64,000 nt of DNA, taken from Diploscapter coronatus. Taxonomy: Eukaryota > Nematoda > Chromadorea > Rhabditida > Rhabditidae. Made by a program: the position numbers and the translations under genes. The stretch covers positions 61,527,201 to 61,591,200 of the forward strand of contig OZ038422.1 of NCBI GenBank assembly GCA_964036155.1, written 5' to 3'. The notes under the pieces are model-generated. The model had not been told where the DNA came from. It did no database searches and saw only the letters and a program-made list of their open reading frames with translations. Positions 37,201 to 56,230 of this stretch are shown here, one piece after another. Numbering within the stretch: the first letter of the stretch is position 1; every line of letters begins with the position of its first letter.

Positions 37201-38671
37201 TGGAAATAGCTAACTTTACAAAATTAATTACTTAGAGTGGCGACGTTTTTCAAATTTCAGCTGAAAGCCAAACAATCGAAGGCGGTGAGAAGGAGAATCG
37301 CTCTGATGGGTGCTCGCGCCCTCTTCAAAATGATCTTCGTCGACAACTTCATTCATGGGGACCTGCATCCGGGTGAGTTTTTTTTTTTATATTTATCTTC
37401 TCAAGGAAATGATCTTTTCAGGCAACATTCTAATTCGCTTCAACGACAATGACAACTCGGGAATCGAGGGAGTTCACAAGGCGCCCCCACCAGACTCGAT
37501 TTTGAAGAGAGGGGTTAGCTTGTTGTTGTTGTTGTTTGTTTTTTTTTTTAGATATTTTTATTCGCATTTTAAAATGTCACAAACGAGCTTTCATTTCAGA
37601 TCGAAATGTTCCAGTCTATGATCGGCTGGAGAACAGCCCCGAAGATCCGGTTCACCGATTCTCCCGATCTGAACGATGATCCGATGCTGATAGTGCTCGA
37701 CACGGGAATAGCGATTTCGGAAACGCCGAAGAATTTGACGAATTTCAAGAGCTTGTTCAGAATGGTTGTGGAGAAAAAGGTGATTATTTTCATTTTTTGG
37801 AAGAACAAACTTTGAGACTTCAAACCATACAAAATAGTGCGGGAAAATTTTCTATAGAGCTTGGTTAACTGAGGTTTTATCTTTTAATTTGAGAAAAAAA
37901 ATCAGGGCTACGACGCCGGCAAGCTACTCCTAACTCATTCGCCAAATGAAAAGTGCCCTGACCCAGATGCGTTCTGCAAAGAAGTCGAGAAGCTCGTCAT
38001 CAAGGCCAGAAATGAAAAGTCGCTGAGAACGGTGAGTAAAATGTCATCTCGAGTCTATTTTTCAGGAGTTAGACACCTAACGAGATTCCATATACTATCT
38101 TCTTTTAAATGATAAAAAAGATAATCCAAATTTTTCTCAATAGTAGATTCTTTTCAAAATTTTGTAATTTTAACGGAAAAAGTCCAGTATTTTTCAGTTG
38201 AACATCTCTGCTCTGCTCTCTGAGATGTTCTCGATCGTCGCCAAGTACCACGTCGAGTTGGACTCTGCGTTCACCACCGTCTTCCTCTCCGTCATGGTAT
38301 GTTTTTAAAAAAAATATATTTTGAATAATAAACCACAGTGAAAGCTACGGAATAGTCTCATTAGTTTTTTCCCATAATAGTTCCGATTAATTAACTCTTC
38401 TTCATTTTCAGAAGTAACCAGGCTAGTAAGAGCTAAGCGTTTCTTGTGCTAATTTTGGTTACTTCTTATAATGTAAATTTCTATATAGAGGAGAATTTAG
38501 ATAATATTCAATGATTTGAAAAGTAAAACACTCGAAGAAAATAGGGGCATTTCTTTCAAATTTGAAAAAATGCTAATTTTTTAGGTCTTGGAAGGCTTCG
38601 GCCGCTCGCTCGACCCAGACCTCGACTTGTTCCAGTGTGCCAGACCCTATCTGCTTAACGTTCTCGTCTAA
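34260..38671 (+). CDS. ADCK2-like mitochondrial ABC1/UbiB-family atypical kinase
   Basis: About fifteen exons, ATG at 34260, TAA at 38669-38671. The first about 45 residues are Arg-rich without acidic residues, as in mitochondrial presequences. The ABC1/UbiB signature is present: FIKLGQWGSTRRD (KxGQ motif), YSVGSGCIAQVYKA (nucleotide-binding loop), QEIAIKV (candidate lysine), FIHGDLHPGN (catalytic loop) and LDTGIA at the metal-binding position. The order and the STRRD variant match ADCK2 rather than COQ8. ADCK2 is linked to mitochondrial lipid and coenzyme Q metabolism; whether it phosphorylates proteins is unclear. Hydrophobic stretches near residues 90-160 could be membrane-associated. The usual DAG of this family reads DTG here. 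The final exon ends ARPYLLNVLV. C. elegans has an ADCK2 homologue. The donor after ILKRG near 37515 is a little uncertain. Confidence 0.88.
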
Positions 38672-39211
38672 AATTCGACATTTTGCGAGTTAAGCTTGCA
38701 AATTTTGACAGTCACCGATCTCTTTAGGCCTATCAAATAAGTAGTTCATTTCAAATTATGCCTCCCCTGAGATGCCTTAAACTCCATTATCCAAATTATA
38801 GCAAACATCAGCGTGATTACGAGTATCTCCCCAGAAATTTGCTCGAGTTTATAAAATTCTATTCAAATTTAGGTTAGGGTTTAGGAGAATTCTAGTTATC
38901 TATGGTTTTGTTGCAAGATTTTGTTTTGTTCTTCTTTCGTATAAATAATAAATTAGTCATTTTTGAGAACTTGAACGAGCGTGAAACTTGTAAAGGAGAC
39001 ATTCTCTTAAAGAAGCAATGTTACTAGGGTGATGAAAAGTGGAAATATAACGTGGATTTGAGAGAGCAGAGAAAATAGGAAAAGGTGCATTTTTCGACGT
39101 CGATACATTGAAGCTGAAAGTGAGTAATAGCCCTGTGTGTGTGTCGTTTTAAAATTTTATTATACTTTATCGATTTTTATATATTTCGTGAAATTTCAGG
39201 CCATTTTTCAT
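38672..39211. other. 540-bp spacer between two same-strand genes
   Basis: No gene was found. It holds the 3' UTR of the ADCK2-like gene (AATAAA-like ataaataataaatt near 38941) and an acceptor-like TTTCAG at 39194-39199 just ahead of the next ATG. That would fit either a 5' UTR intron or a trans-splice site. Confidence 0.4.
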
Positions 39212-42200
39212 ATGACCGAGGAATCCGAGAAAAATGTTACGAACCAAATTCTGGCGCAGGCCCTGCATTTTCTAAGTCATGAAATTCACACCCAACACTC
39301 TGCCATTCAACAGGAAGTTCAAACGCTTGGGCAGCTATTGTTGTAAAGGAACTCTGCAATTTCTTTGAACTTAATCAATTCAGGGAGTCATCAGATAACA
39401 GCGTGTTGGCCGAAAACTGCTCAGTAACTGAGAAACTCGCCAACGGGCTGATAGTGAATCGGGTGTGCAGTCTGTGAGAACATAGTTTATTTGTTGCGGT
39501 TGAAGGAGGAATTTTTAGGTCATGGTTAGCATCTCATCCCCCACCAAGATGGTGCGCACCACTTCTGAAACTCGGAAGGATTTTGTTCAGAGATAAACCT
39601 CTCGTGGAGAACTTCCATAACTTGTCACTACACAGTAATTATGCTCAGGTACTTTTAATTTGATATTTGATCATTCTTCTTCATCTTATTATATTTCAAG
39701 TTCTTCCAATACCTCGTCAACCGCTATCAGCACAACTCCATCGATTGGATGGCTTCGATGAATCTGACATTGAGTAAGATTTTTCTGCAAACGTGCTAAA
39801 CATAGGCTTTTTAGACATCACCCAAAAATTCATCCACAAGAACGAGTCCGCAGCCCGTTTCGTGCAGGTAAAACTCTACAAGTCGGTGCTTCAGCTGTTG
39901 AACTCGAATGAAATGAGTATCATGCAGGGTTCTCTCGAGGTAATCTTTCCCATTCATGAGCCTCTATTTTCATGCCTCACAATTAGATTCTCGGAAGACT
40001 ATCCGATTGGTCCACAGTATGTCGTGCAGAGTTGTGCGCCTCCACAGTAATCGATATTTGCCTGCAACTCGTGCCCAATGGCGATTTACTGACTCAAAAA
40101 CTCTGCGTGAGTCTACTTCGAATCTTGGCATGCGAGGAACAAGCCAGAGAACAGATCAGGATCTACGATGGTGTGCCGGCACTCGTCAGGTTCATTAACT
40201 TCTTCATGCAGAAATTTATCGCGGTTTTAGCTTACTTCCCGTAAAGAACTCTCGACTTCTCTGGCACGTCGCGTGGGCGCTGGCACAGTTAGCTGAAGAC
40301 CAAGAGACGTCACTGGAGATCGCCCAACTTGGTGGCATTTCCCTGATCTTGGTAGAAATGACGAACGTCAAAGTGCCGGAGAGAGGCCTGAATGATTGGA
40401 TTGCTATGTTGACGGGTAGTTCTCTTGACGACTGTTTTCGTGGAATCATAATTTTCATAGGCCTGAATGCACTTCTCGCTCAGCTCTGCCAATGCGATTC
40501 CAATCAGCAGTTGATCGTCAATAACAACGGAGTCTACATCCTGGGGCGTCTACTTCTTCAGCACATAGACAACGAGAAACTTGTGGATAACCCAGCTTGG
40601 CACACTCTACAAGTAAGACAATTCCGATTCAGTGAGATTTTTTAAAATGATTTTGCAGTGCTCCATTTTCCGAGTACTCCGACTTCTCTTTTCTCTCGAA
40701 CGCAATCGCCACATCTTCAAAAAAGTCTTCCCTGCGGAATTCTTCGAGAAGTTCATCGACATAGGTCACTACGTCCAGGATCTCAGCGCCTATCGTCCAC
40801 TCGTCTTATTCTATGAGGAAATCCTGAAGAAAATGACTCCAAATGAAAGAGATGCAGCTTGGGAGTCAGTCAACCAGCGTCGCGAGCCGCTGGGGAAAGT
40901 CGGTGACTACGAGCTCATCGAACAACTAGGCGCTGGAGCCTTCGGGTGCGTCTACACAGTAAGGAAGAAAATCACTGATCATACGGCGATTCCGCAGTAT
41001 TATGCGTTGAAGGAAGTAAGTTTTCTAAAGCTCTTGAGAAGGAAAAAACATCGAATTGCTAGATCTTCATGACCCAAGTAAAGGAAGTCGATGGAGACAG
41101 AAGCTTTGGCGACGTCATCAGTGAAGTGAAGATCATCAAGCAGCAGGTTTTTTCTTTTCTAATTTTAAAAATTGGCAAACATTCTGCTTCCAGCTTCGTC
41201 ATCCAAACATAGTCCGCTATCGACGCATCTTCGTTGAGAACAACCGACTCTACATCGTGATGGACCTGATCGAAGGGGCCTCTCTAAAAGAGCACATTAA
41301 TTCAGTGAAGGAGAAGCGGGAGATCTTTCCCGAAAATCGGATTTGGAACATCCTCATTCAGGTGTTTAGTGATTTATGAAAATGTTTATACTTTGATAAA
41401 CTAGATGACTCTCGGACTGCGCTACCTTCACAAGGACAAACACATTGTGCACCGAGATCTGAAGCCGAACAACATCATGATATCGGATAAGGACCGGGTT
41501 GTCATCACAGACTTCGGCCTAGCGAAACAGAAGGGTAACGATTACCTGAAGTCTGCTGCTGGAACCATTGTCTATAGTTGGTATGAGAACGAATTTAGCA
41601 ACATTTTTCGAAAAAAGAAGGTTTAGTCCTGAGATCGTCCAAAATGTACCCTATGGAGAGAAAGCGGACGTGTGGTCTTTCGGATGTTGTGTCCATGAGA
41701 TGGCATCTCTAAGGCCTCCATTCTACTCTCAGAACATGCTAACCCTGGCGACGCAGATTGTCGAGGCAAAATATGAGCCCATCAAGGATCCGTACAGCAA
41801 GGAGCTGATCCATTTGATCGGACGATGCCTGACTGCAGATCCATCTCTTCGTCCAGACATTTTCGGCGTGGCTGCCTTGGCTGCTCCCCGTCTTCTGCTG
41901 TCTCTGGATGATTTCATGAGGACGCACGCGACTGTCAGCGACAAGTCTGGGGAGATCAAAATGGAGAAGGAACCCTTGTTGAAGAGGTGTTAATTTGAAT
42001 TCTATTGGATGAAGATATACTTAATATACTTTCTTCAGAGAACCATCTTCCTCGCTGAACTCTTCTTCGAATTCCACAACCGGCGTCTTCGCGAAGAAGC
42101 GGGTGTCACAGAGCGGAAGCAACGATCCGACCAAAGATACTGGAACACCGAGTCGAAGGAGAAGGCAGCGATCGCTTCTGCCAAATATCGACAATGGAAT

Positions 42201-42954
42201 TGACAAGGTGCCGAGGAGTAGGAGGGGCTCTGGCAAATCACTCTCAGCTGGTCAAGTCTCCAACAACAACAGAGGGATTTCATTGTCGTGCTCACTGCCA
42301 CGACTGAATCCAACTCCAGCACAAGGTCTGCAAAACCGTCGAGTGACCATCGTTGAGATGGAGACAAAGAAGCGAGCCATTTCATCCACCGATCTTCGCC
42401 TCGTGCGACAAACCGAAGGTAGGGAAAGGGGGTTTTCTGAGAGCAGCATTGCTCAAGCTTTCAGGACTATCCGTTCGCTCAGCGGCTTTGCGTCCTGTCA
42501 CCGATCCAGTTCTTCTGATTCTCTCTCAGATTCACCGAATCTTCATGACCACTTCGAATAGTAAGAAACTTTAGCTTCATTTTTATCAGTAAAGTGTAAG
42601 TAGCCACACTCCTTTTGCTGACTATTACGTTGTGGATAATTCTCCGACGAACGTATCGAATTGCAAATAATTACAGCGCAAAACGAGACGATTGTCAATC
42701 ACAAAAGAAGGGTTGTGGAACAATTCAAAAGACGATTGTTCGAAAAAGGCAGTAATCCGGAGATGATCAAGAAACACCTCAGAAAAGTACTATTTGTTTT
42801 CTTTAAATTTAAAGATTGCTCCAATTTACAGCTAGCGGTTGAGTCCCAGGAAGAAATCGAGCTTGACTTGGGCTACGGCGACTTCCGGCCAGTCCTGGCT
42901 AATATCCACGTATACGGCTATCAAATTGGTGGGGTATTTCCAAATTCGGTTTAA
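39212..42954 (+). CDS. nekl-4: NEK10-type protein kinase with N-terminal armadillo-like repeats (nekl-4-like)
   Basis: ATG at 39212 ([12 protein letters not shown]) and TAA at 42952-42954. The N-terminal about 430 residues are helical armadillo-like repeats (for example [18 protein letters not shown] and [18 protein letters not shown]). The kinase domain follows with [33 protein letters not shown], a CPE in place of APE, and [19 protein letters not shown] Ser/Arg-rich linker comes next. The C-terminal tail ([18 protein letters not shown] and [20 protein letters not shown]) matches the conserved NEK10 tail. The arm-kinase-tail order is specific to NEK10. In C. elegans the NEK10 homologue NEKL-4 acts in ciliated neurons on microtubules and mitochondria. 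Catalytic residues appear intact. Exon junctions read cleanly through most of the gene. Confidence 0.9.
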
Positions 42955-43881
42955 AACTCAAAGTTTTTAGATCAAAGGGTAACAAGAATCACCTACGAGC
43001 AACTAGCAAATTGCATACAATCTCTATTAGATGAATAGATTTCATATATTTTGTGATAAATGCTTTGAGGACTACAAATTTTAACGATTATTATTTATTC
43101 TCGCACATTCGTTGTGTGTGACTTTTGAGAGATGGAAAACGACATTTCAAAATAATAACAACAGACTAAAAGAAAACAAAACATTGTGTTCGCGAGAGGA
43201 CATTTCTCTGACGATTTCACTTATTAGAACAATGGCGGTGTTTTGAAATGAATAAGACATGTAGTTATCGAATTGTGGTTTTTGTTTACAAGAAATACGA
43301 CAAAAATACAATGACCATTTCGTAAAGTTACGTAAAAACCATGTTTTAGACACGAAATAGTCATTGGTTTACGCGGTAATTTGATATATTCTGTTATCAG
43401 ATTAGATAGTTTAGGTATAGATAAAGCTTTAGCTCAATTGGTTCTTGAGAAGTTTAAGTATCATTCGCAAATTATTGTTCTCAAAACTCAGTTTTAAGAA
43501 TAATAAAATGGAAAAATATTATGCCAACAATAGCTGTACAACACAATAGTAATTGCGCGAAAATTGAATCATATCATAAACCAGCTAGGTATCTATTCAC
43601 AATACATAGCACCAGCATAGATTGCTCGCCAATTAAATTGCAGCTTAATTTATAAAATCAAGCAGTTATTAATTTTGCATCTAGTGTCTAACTTGCGCCA
43701 ACAATTAGGAAAATTGGGATAAATTGAAATGACTCCTAGAAAATTAGAACACTGTTATGAGTGCAATTCATATAGAATCGATACATGGTATTACGAATCA
43801 AATGACGTAAGATAAGAATATGAATGAATAGTCATGCTGGAATATTTGCACTTTATAAATTATAAGGTTTTACGGATATAT
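42955..43881. other. convergent intergenic region
   Basis: AT-rich DNA between the 3' ends of the NEK10-type kinase (+) and the smoothelin-like gene (-). No open frame with coding character or RNA gene was seen. Confidence 0.5.
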
Positions 43882-49377
<5,496 letters not shown>

Positions 49378-52300
49378 GGCCTAAAAATTAGCAGATTAGT
49401 CGGAAAGATTTGGAAGTTTGTTAATTTCGGATTAGCAGTGGTTTAACGAGTAGAAATTAACTAAATTTTCAGAGCGCATCTATGTAATCCGAAAAATACA
49501 AAGTAGTCGACATTCCAGTAGAGGAATTTGGACAAATGAACTCCGAAACAAAGTTAGAAGCGAGAATTTTGCAATTGGATGAAAAAATCGACAGAAATGT
49601 CGTTTGTCCGACAAATTTATAGAGTTAGGGAGATGCAATAGAATTTTAAATGAGAATTTAGAACGAAGCGCAACCGACGATAAATTGCGGATTCGACTAT
49701 TAGAAATGCACAGAAATGCCGTCATTTTGATTTAACTAAACTACTTGGGTAAAGTTTGTGTTTTACCCGATCAAGAAAAAATCGGTAACCCAAAGCACTG
49801 AAAACAAAATTTAGCCTGGATTTTAGATGAAGAAAGATAAATGGGAAATGGCAACATGACTTTTCGAATTCCCAAAATTCAAAACAAAGCTTCGACTATG
49901 AAAGACAAAATTGGTGCACCAAAGTGGGGCGGCGCTTATTTTTCGTTCGTACTTTGCACTCGAGATTCGAGACCTCAAGTCACTGCTTGTGCATGTGGCA
50001 GTCGTTTTTCAATTAGTCGTTTCTGGGACTTTTTTGGTGGATGCGTCTTGCAAGTTCGCCGTTTCTACGAGCCCCCAGGGAGTTTTTCCCGATATTTTGC
50101 CAAAACCAACAGAAAAATGCTATAGAATAACGTTGCCGGATAGATACCGTCAAACTTGTCGGAATAGCAGAAATTGTAAGGAAAATCGCAGATTTTGCTG
50201 GATTTGGAGGGCTCGCAATCTAGACGTGTGTCATGCTCATTTGCAAAATTTACACAAGAAATTTGAGCAGAAGTTAATCAAGATTCGAAGTTTGGCAAAT
50301 TTGCGCTTCATCTAAAATTCAAGATGATAGAATAGAAAGGTCTGGATGCTCTGTTAGTGTTCGGAAAGGAAATTCTAAAGGCGACTTTAGATTCTTCTAT
50401 TCGAAAAATATTCGATCCTGACTTGGCACTGGTTAGAACACCGAAAAAAAGTGAAAGAATCGCGATTTCAGTCAAATTTCCGAATGTTTGAATTGGGAAT
50501 ATCAGATTTCAATGTTATGAGGCTACGACACTTTGGTTGTTGGTCTGATTCAATCAAAAAATTAAGAAAATGAATTGAATTCCGTCGAAAAAGTCTAGTT
50601 TGATACTGAAATCCTGAAGTGATTGTAGTATTTTGCAAAAAGTGCTGACGTCTGTTTTTCTTCTGCCTTTTCCGGCCTTACAAGCTCATCAGGATCGCTT
50701 CAAGTTGAAAGATTTTAATTTCGCGGGTTTTGCGGCGGTTTTCCCCAAAGACATTGGGGACTTAGTATCACTCTGTGCCGGGAGCCATTTTCCCATTTTC
50801 TAGAGTTTTTCTGCCGCACCAGCCCGACTCTCTAATTTTCCCGTCTTTGAATTGCACAGAGCTTGTATCTCCCCGCCCTCTTTCAATTCTGCCTCGTTCC
50901 GGAATTTCCTCCCGACCAGTAAAAAGTCGAGTGGAGAGGACCACGTCCCAGGGGGTTCTGGAGGAAAAATGCCCAGATTTTTCAAAGATGCAAAAAATCA
51001 CAACGACAACAGTGAAGATGCGAGCTAAAAAGAGATATCAGCAAAGAGATAATGATGTTTCAGAATAGTATATGAAAAAAGTTAAATCGAGCGTTCGGAA
51101 AATTCGAAGTTAGAGTTCGAAACTACATAAAATAATTGTCTAAATATCAATATTTCAGATTTTTATGATAGTATATGTGCGTTCGTTCGTTCAGATAAAT
51201 ATAACAAAGATACGACGACCCTCTCGCCAATTTATTGTGTTGCAAAGGCGAAAAATAAAAAATTCGGACGACAAAGGGGTGTATATTTAGCGACTATAGT
51301 CTATAGATTTTTATATATAGGACCTGAAAGATAAGTTATAATAAAATAAATAATAATCAATTCCATAGATTTAGATAAATGAATGCATAAGATATGTACC
51401 CTAATCAAATAAAATGAGTCTCTGAATCAATTGTCCAGAATAAATATCTAAAATTGACATAATATATTTTTTTCGAAAAAATCAAATAAAATATAAAGAA
51501 GATAAAATATTATTTAGACTAAATAAAATAATATCTTCTAAAGTAGAACATGCGCTTAACTATTGAGCTAAATTCATTTAGCTAAATGGAGCAGAATAAA
51601 GAAACAGCCAAAAAATGAGGCTGCGAATGTTCCAAAAAGCCTGGGGGAGAATGTTCGGATGCATTAAAAAAGAGAAGCCCTAAAAGAGGAGGGCGGAATT
51701 TTTGGGGAAAAACCGAATAAACCCGCATCGAGAGAATAGAAAATGAGAAAATGAACTTACGCTAGAGCAGGCATATACAATTGAAACGAGAAAATGATGT
51801 ATAATAACCAACAATAGAGTGTAAAAGTGACGATTCGGAATCCGTAAATTGACTTGAATCATAATCAGCGATGAAAATGGGTTCAGAATCATCAATCCTC
51901 ATCACTTAGATATCGATGAACATCGGAGTACGGCCCCTACGAAGTTACGCGAAAATTGAATTTTCTTTCGAATTTTGCTTTATATATGGTCGTTGTATCC
52001 TAAAATCATGCATCTACTTTGAAGATCAAATAATATAATTTCGCTCTTTATTTTATGATTTAAAAATGATAATTATTTTTTAATAAAAAGAATGACGCTT
52101 TATAATAACCATGCATTAATTGTGCAAATAAAATTATTGTTCTTTTTTATATTTAAAAAATATTATTTATTTTATTGCAATGAAAATTGCTGATACGATA
52201 TCATGACGAACTTTGTAGAATTGCTTGAATTTTTGAATTTCAAATCAAAGTTTAAGAAATGGTTCAAGCAATAAGCGTTACTCTTAAAGCTGACAACTCA

Positions 52301-52917
52301 AAACAAAGGTAATATTTTGATTAAAAACGGGAGCGAATTTCATTCTGATATAATCTACGGAAGAAAATGAATACGTTTCAAAATGCGAAATACAAATCCG
52401 TATGAAAGATAAGACATGGTGGATTTAGGAAATCATATTCCTAAGATCACTTTGTCAGGGTAATTCTGTACTTATGCTAATTTTTAGCCCTAATAAAGTG
52501 ATGGTAAATTTATGCACATAAGTTAGACGAGCCGATAATGACTTGATCAAGATATAATAAGTACCAAAACAAAACAAACTGAGCTTAAAATAATCTTAAG
52601 AAGGAAGTTAAATGAGATAGAGATTTTCATAGAAAAGGCAAATTTATGGCAATCTTCGGTCCAAAATGACGAGTATTTTTGGCCTATTAAATTAAGTCAC
52701 AAATGAATAATAATTACACAACAACGAAACAATCTAATCTGTGTCAAGGCAGTGCGAGCGAGTTAGAATTCGAAATTGAGCTCAAAGGTGGCCTAACAAT
52801 AATTGTAAAATAATTATTATCTAAGTTGAAAGAAACAAATTAAGTTATTAAATTAGGGCATAGCACCAAAATCGTTGATAAAATAGGACTATTGTAGGGA
52901 GTTTTGATTTAAGAATA
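49378..52917. other. long intergenic region, no gene recognised
   Basis: No supported coding exon. A GC-richer block at 50770-50960 has open frames on both strands but no family resemblance or splice chain. It may be part of the promoter or a 5' UTR exon of the smoothelin-like gene. From 51.3 to 52.9 kb the DNA is very AT-rich. Confidence 0.4.
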
Positions 52918-55900
52918 TTATAGACCTTTCTTTTTATCTCCTGCGAATATTGGATTCCTGAAGGTCGTCGTCGCTTGTTTGTAGATCGGGTTTTCATTCT
53001 GAAAGAATAAAATATTTAAGCTGGCAAAAGTATCCTTATCCGAATTTAAATATATGCATTGTTTTTTTCTTAAAATTATTTTTTTAATATCTAATTTTTA
53101 AATATATAATTGAAATTTCTCTTACCGTATCCCATTTGGCCATTAATCGTTCGTTGTTGAATTTGGCGTATTCGGCACGGTCGTGGATGACGGTGAGCAG
53201 TTTCCAGAGCAGCAGCAACAAAATACCCAAAATGACGATGCCGGCAATCACACCCAACACGATCGCCAGAATTGGTACGGGTGGAGGACAATCTTTAGAA
53301 AACTTTCATCATTTTTCAGTTACTATAAACAAATTTTACCCTTATGCCTTCGCACCCAGACTGTCGCGTTGTCGGTGGCTTCATCGTAGTAGTACAGGTA
53401 GTAGAACGTACAGTCGTCAGCAGGGTCGACGAATTGGCAGGCGGTCGTCTCATTCAGCACGGGCAACTCATCGACGGGAATCACCTTGAACGGACATTCA
53501 TCGCACTTGGTCTCATTGTACGGTCCAGTGCCCCATTGCTGACACATCACGCACGGTTTGTACTCGATACACTTTGTAGGACAGGTCTGAATTCATTATT
53601 TTTCTTTCAAAGAAAAGAAACAAGTCTTACCGGGCAAATTTCGCATTTGGCGCCAGAATAGCGATTTCCGTCGGGGCCATCGAAGCACCGACATCGTCCA
53701 CAGATACACTCTCCCTTGCCGTTGCAGATCTTTCCGTTGGCTGACAGGCAAGAGTCGGTAGAAATCGGGCACTCACAAGCTCTTCCTATAAATCGCGCGA
53801 TTTCCTTCAAATAGAGACTCTTCAAAATACCAGTCCAGCCCGGCGCACAGATGCACTTTCCGCAGTTGCACTCGCCGTGGTCAGCGCAGATCTTCCTATC
53901 GTGTCTGGGACAGTTGAAGTTGTCGCACTCGCAGAATTCGCCGGAAATTTGCTCTTCGGGGTTCTGAAGATATTATTTTAGAATGAAAAAAGTTGCAGAA
54001 AATACCGATCTCTGGAAGCACTCGCACCGACCGCAGTTGCAGACACCACGACCTTCGCAGATGGCAGATTCGTTGGTTCTGAAAGCCATTTTTTCGACCA
54101 TTGAAGATCGGGCTAGAAACGTACCGCTTGCATTTCTCGTTCAGCGCAGCAGTGCTCATTCCTGGTCGATTGCACTCGCAATATTTTCCAACATTCCCAT
54201 CTTTGCACCGACACACACCACAGACCATGTCGCCTCCATGACATTCGATAGCGTTTTTGACGATTCGTTCCTCCTGAGCGCACTCGCAGTCACAAAGGAC
54301 TTTAACGTTGACGATCAGAGTCTCATCCAGGCCAGATGGCCCAATCCTCAGGACGAAGTCACGCTTGTCGACGCAGTGGGTTGCCTAAAAGCAAAACTAT
54401 CATTTCAGTTATTCAAGCAATTCATACCTCCAGAGTCACTTCGAAAGAGACCTCATCTCCGACGCGAATTCCGTCGCAGACGTTGGTATCCCTAAGGGTC
54501 GTTCCATCGAGACACATAGAGCGGTACGTCAGCTTGAGACCGTCGCTGGCGTTCGCGTTGTCGACCATGATGATTTTCTCGGCGATCTACAATTTATGTC
54601 TTCCAGGAAAATTCTCTATTTCAAACTAAACCTTCATGTACTCCTTCTCGATCAGCTCGACGATGTTCCTGGAGTCATTCGCCAAAATTCCGACTGAGGA
54701 GGAAACGTCAGGAAGGGATTCAGAGAGCTGTAAGCAACTTCTTCAAACAGTTCAGAAGAAATTTCAAGCACCTGAGTGTAGAGTTCCTTGTTGCTCTTGG
54801 TGACTGCGAAGATGATGTTTGCCTTCCTGTCTTTGATCATCTGGTGGAGTAGAGCGATCGAGGGATAGTCCTGGTTGAGAGTCTCAGTGTAATAACCTTC
54901 TGCATTAAGATGACAGGAGCCGTCGTTGGGCTCAATTACTCCAGCGAGCTTTAAATATTCAGTTATTCTGGTAGGAATGTAATTTTGTACCTTTCCATCT
55001 CCAGCAAAGTGGAATCCAGCGTCGGTCGAGAAGACGAGCATCTTCCTTGCTCTCTCGCGCCATCCAATGGTCTGGTTGCAAGCAAGCGCCTGGACGACCG
55101 CATCGAAGCCACCTTCAGGAGCGTCCAAGTTTCCTGAGATCTCAGCCTTGTCGACCTCAGCCTGTAATAAGACCGCTATTTTCTTCAGGCCTGGAATTTG
55201 GAACCTTGAATTTCTGAGTGTTGGTGGTCAACGTCATTTGGTGTTTGAAGCCATAGGGCTCTGCACAAGGCTCTGGACACGGCGATCGCTGTCTGGAAAG
55301 GTATGAATTTTAGATTCTTGAATAATTGCGCATTCGTTGAAATGCCGCCTACTTTTCAATTCTCGGATCGATGAACGGCATGAGCTTCTTGTCAATGAAA
55401 GAGCCGAACCCGAGACGGAAATTCTTTGTGACGGTACGCATTCTTTCGGCTAAATCATTTTATCTAGATTTTTCAGGAAAAATTTCACACCCAAGAGATC
55501 TCCAAGCTCTGATAACTTCTGCTTGTCATCCTTCATGGAGTATGACAAGTCCATCAAATAGTAGAGGTCAACCGGGTAGTCGACCGCCTGACGATAAGTC
55601 ACATTGAAGCGCACGCGGGATTCTAATTTTTTTTGTTTTTTAATCATTTTGAAAGAGAATTTTCTTACTAGGCCGAATCTCGACGAAGATTTCCTGGGGT
55701 TTGATTTGGACGGCTTCCTCCTCGGTCAATTCTTCTCCTTGGTCCGACAGTTTATCGTCCTAAATTTGAAATGTTGAAAGGAATGGAATAGAACTCGTCC
55801 AACCTTTTCAACTTCGAGCTTGGTCTGAGGATCTTCGATGTAACTCTCGGGGCATCCGTGCTCAAGGAGTTTCGCTCGGTTATCGCAACGAGGATAGGGT

Positions 55901-56230
55901 TTCTTGTTGTCGAACATCTAAAAAGAATTGCAAGATACGGTTGTTTTTAATAAAATTGTGTACCGGCTGAGCACACCACGCGCAGGTATCGTGGAACTGA
56001 ATACAGGCAGAGCAAGTGTAGTTATCCCTGGACAACGAATAACAAGGGAACTCTTGATTTTCCAGTAATTCGGAGGTCGCTAAAATCAAGGTACTGTAAT
56101 TTTTAAGTAAACAAACAAAAAAAGTTCTACCATCTCCTCTTTGCCTCCATCGCGGTGGTTCGGCTTTATCTTGAGCGTTGACTATAGAGATCAATAAAAT
56201 ACCGACAGGAATTAGATAACAGGACCGCAT
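52918..56230 (-). CDS. pat-3: integrin beta subunit (PAT-3-like)
   Basis: ATG at 56230 with a signal peptide ([17 protein letters not shown]), TAA at 52918-52920. Domains in order are a Cys-rich PSI region ([14 protein letters not shown]), then the beta-I domain with the MIDAS motif DLSYSMKDD and [16 protein letters not shown]. Next come Cys-rich EGF-like repeats ([16 protein letters not shown]), a membrane-proximal tail domain ([17 protein letters not shown]) and one membrane helix ([19 protein letters not shown]). The cytoplasmic tail is [18 protein letters not shown], with NPIY and NPIF at the end. These NPxY-type motifs bind talin and other PTB proteins; Phe in the second matches the NPxF-like variation seen in beta tails. 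It pairs with an alpha subunit at the cell surface to bind extracellular matrix and anchor muscle. Length and domain order match a full-length beta integrin. It lies downstream of the CaMKK gene on the same strand. Confidence 0.95.

Noticed and set aside
50768..51068. Overlapping open frames on both strands in a GC-richer block
   Set aside because: There is no recognisable domain or consistent splicing. It is noted only as a possible 5' UTR or promoter region of the smoothelin-like gene.
53983..54629. Plus-strand open frames across the integrin locus
   Set aside because: They are shadows of the minus-strand integrin exons, which have clear domain motifs and splice signals.
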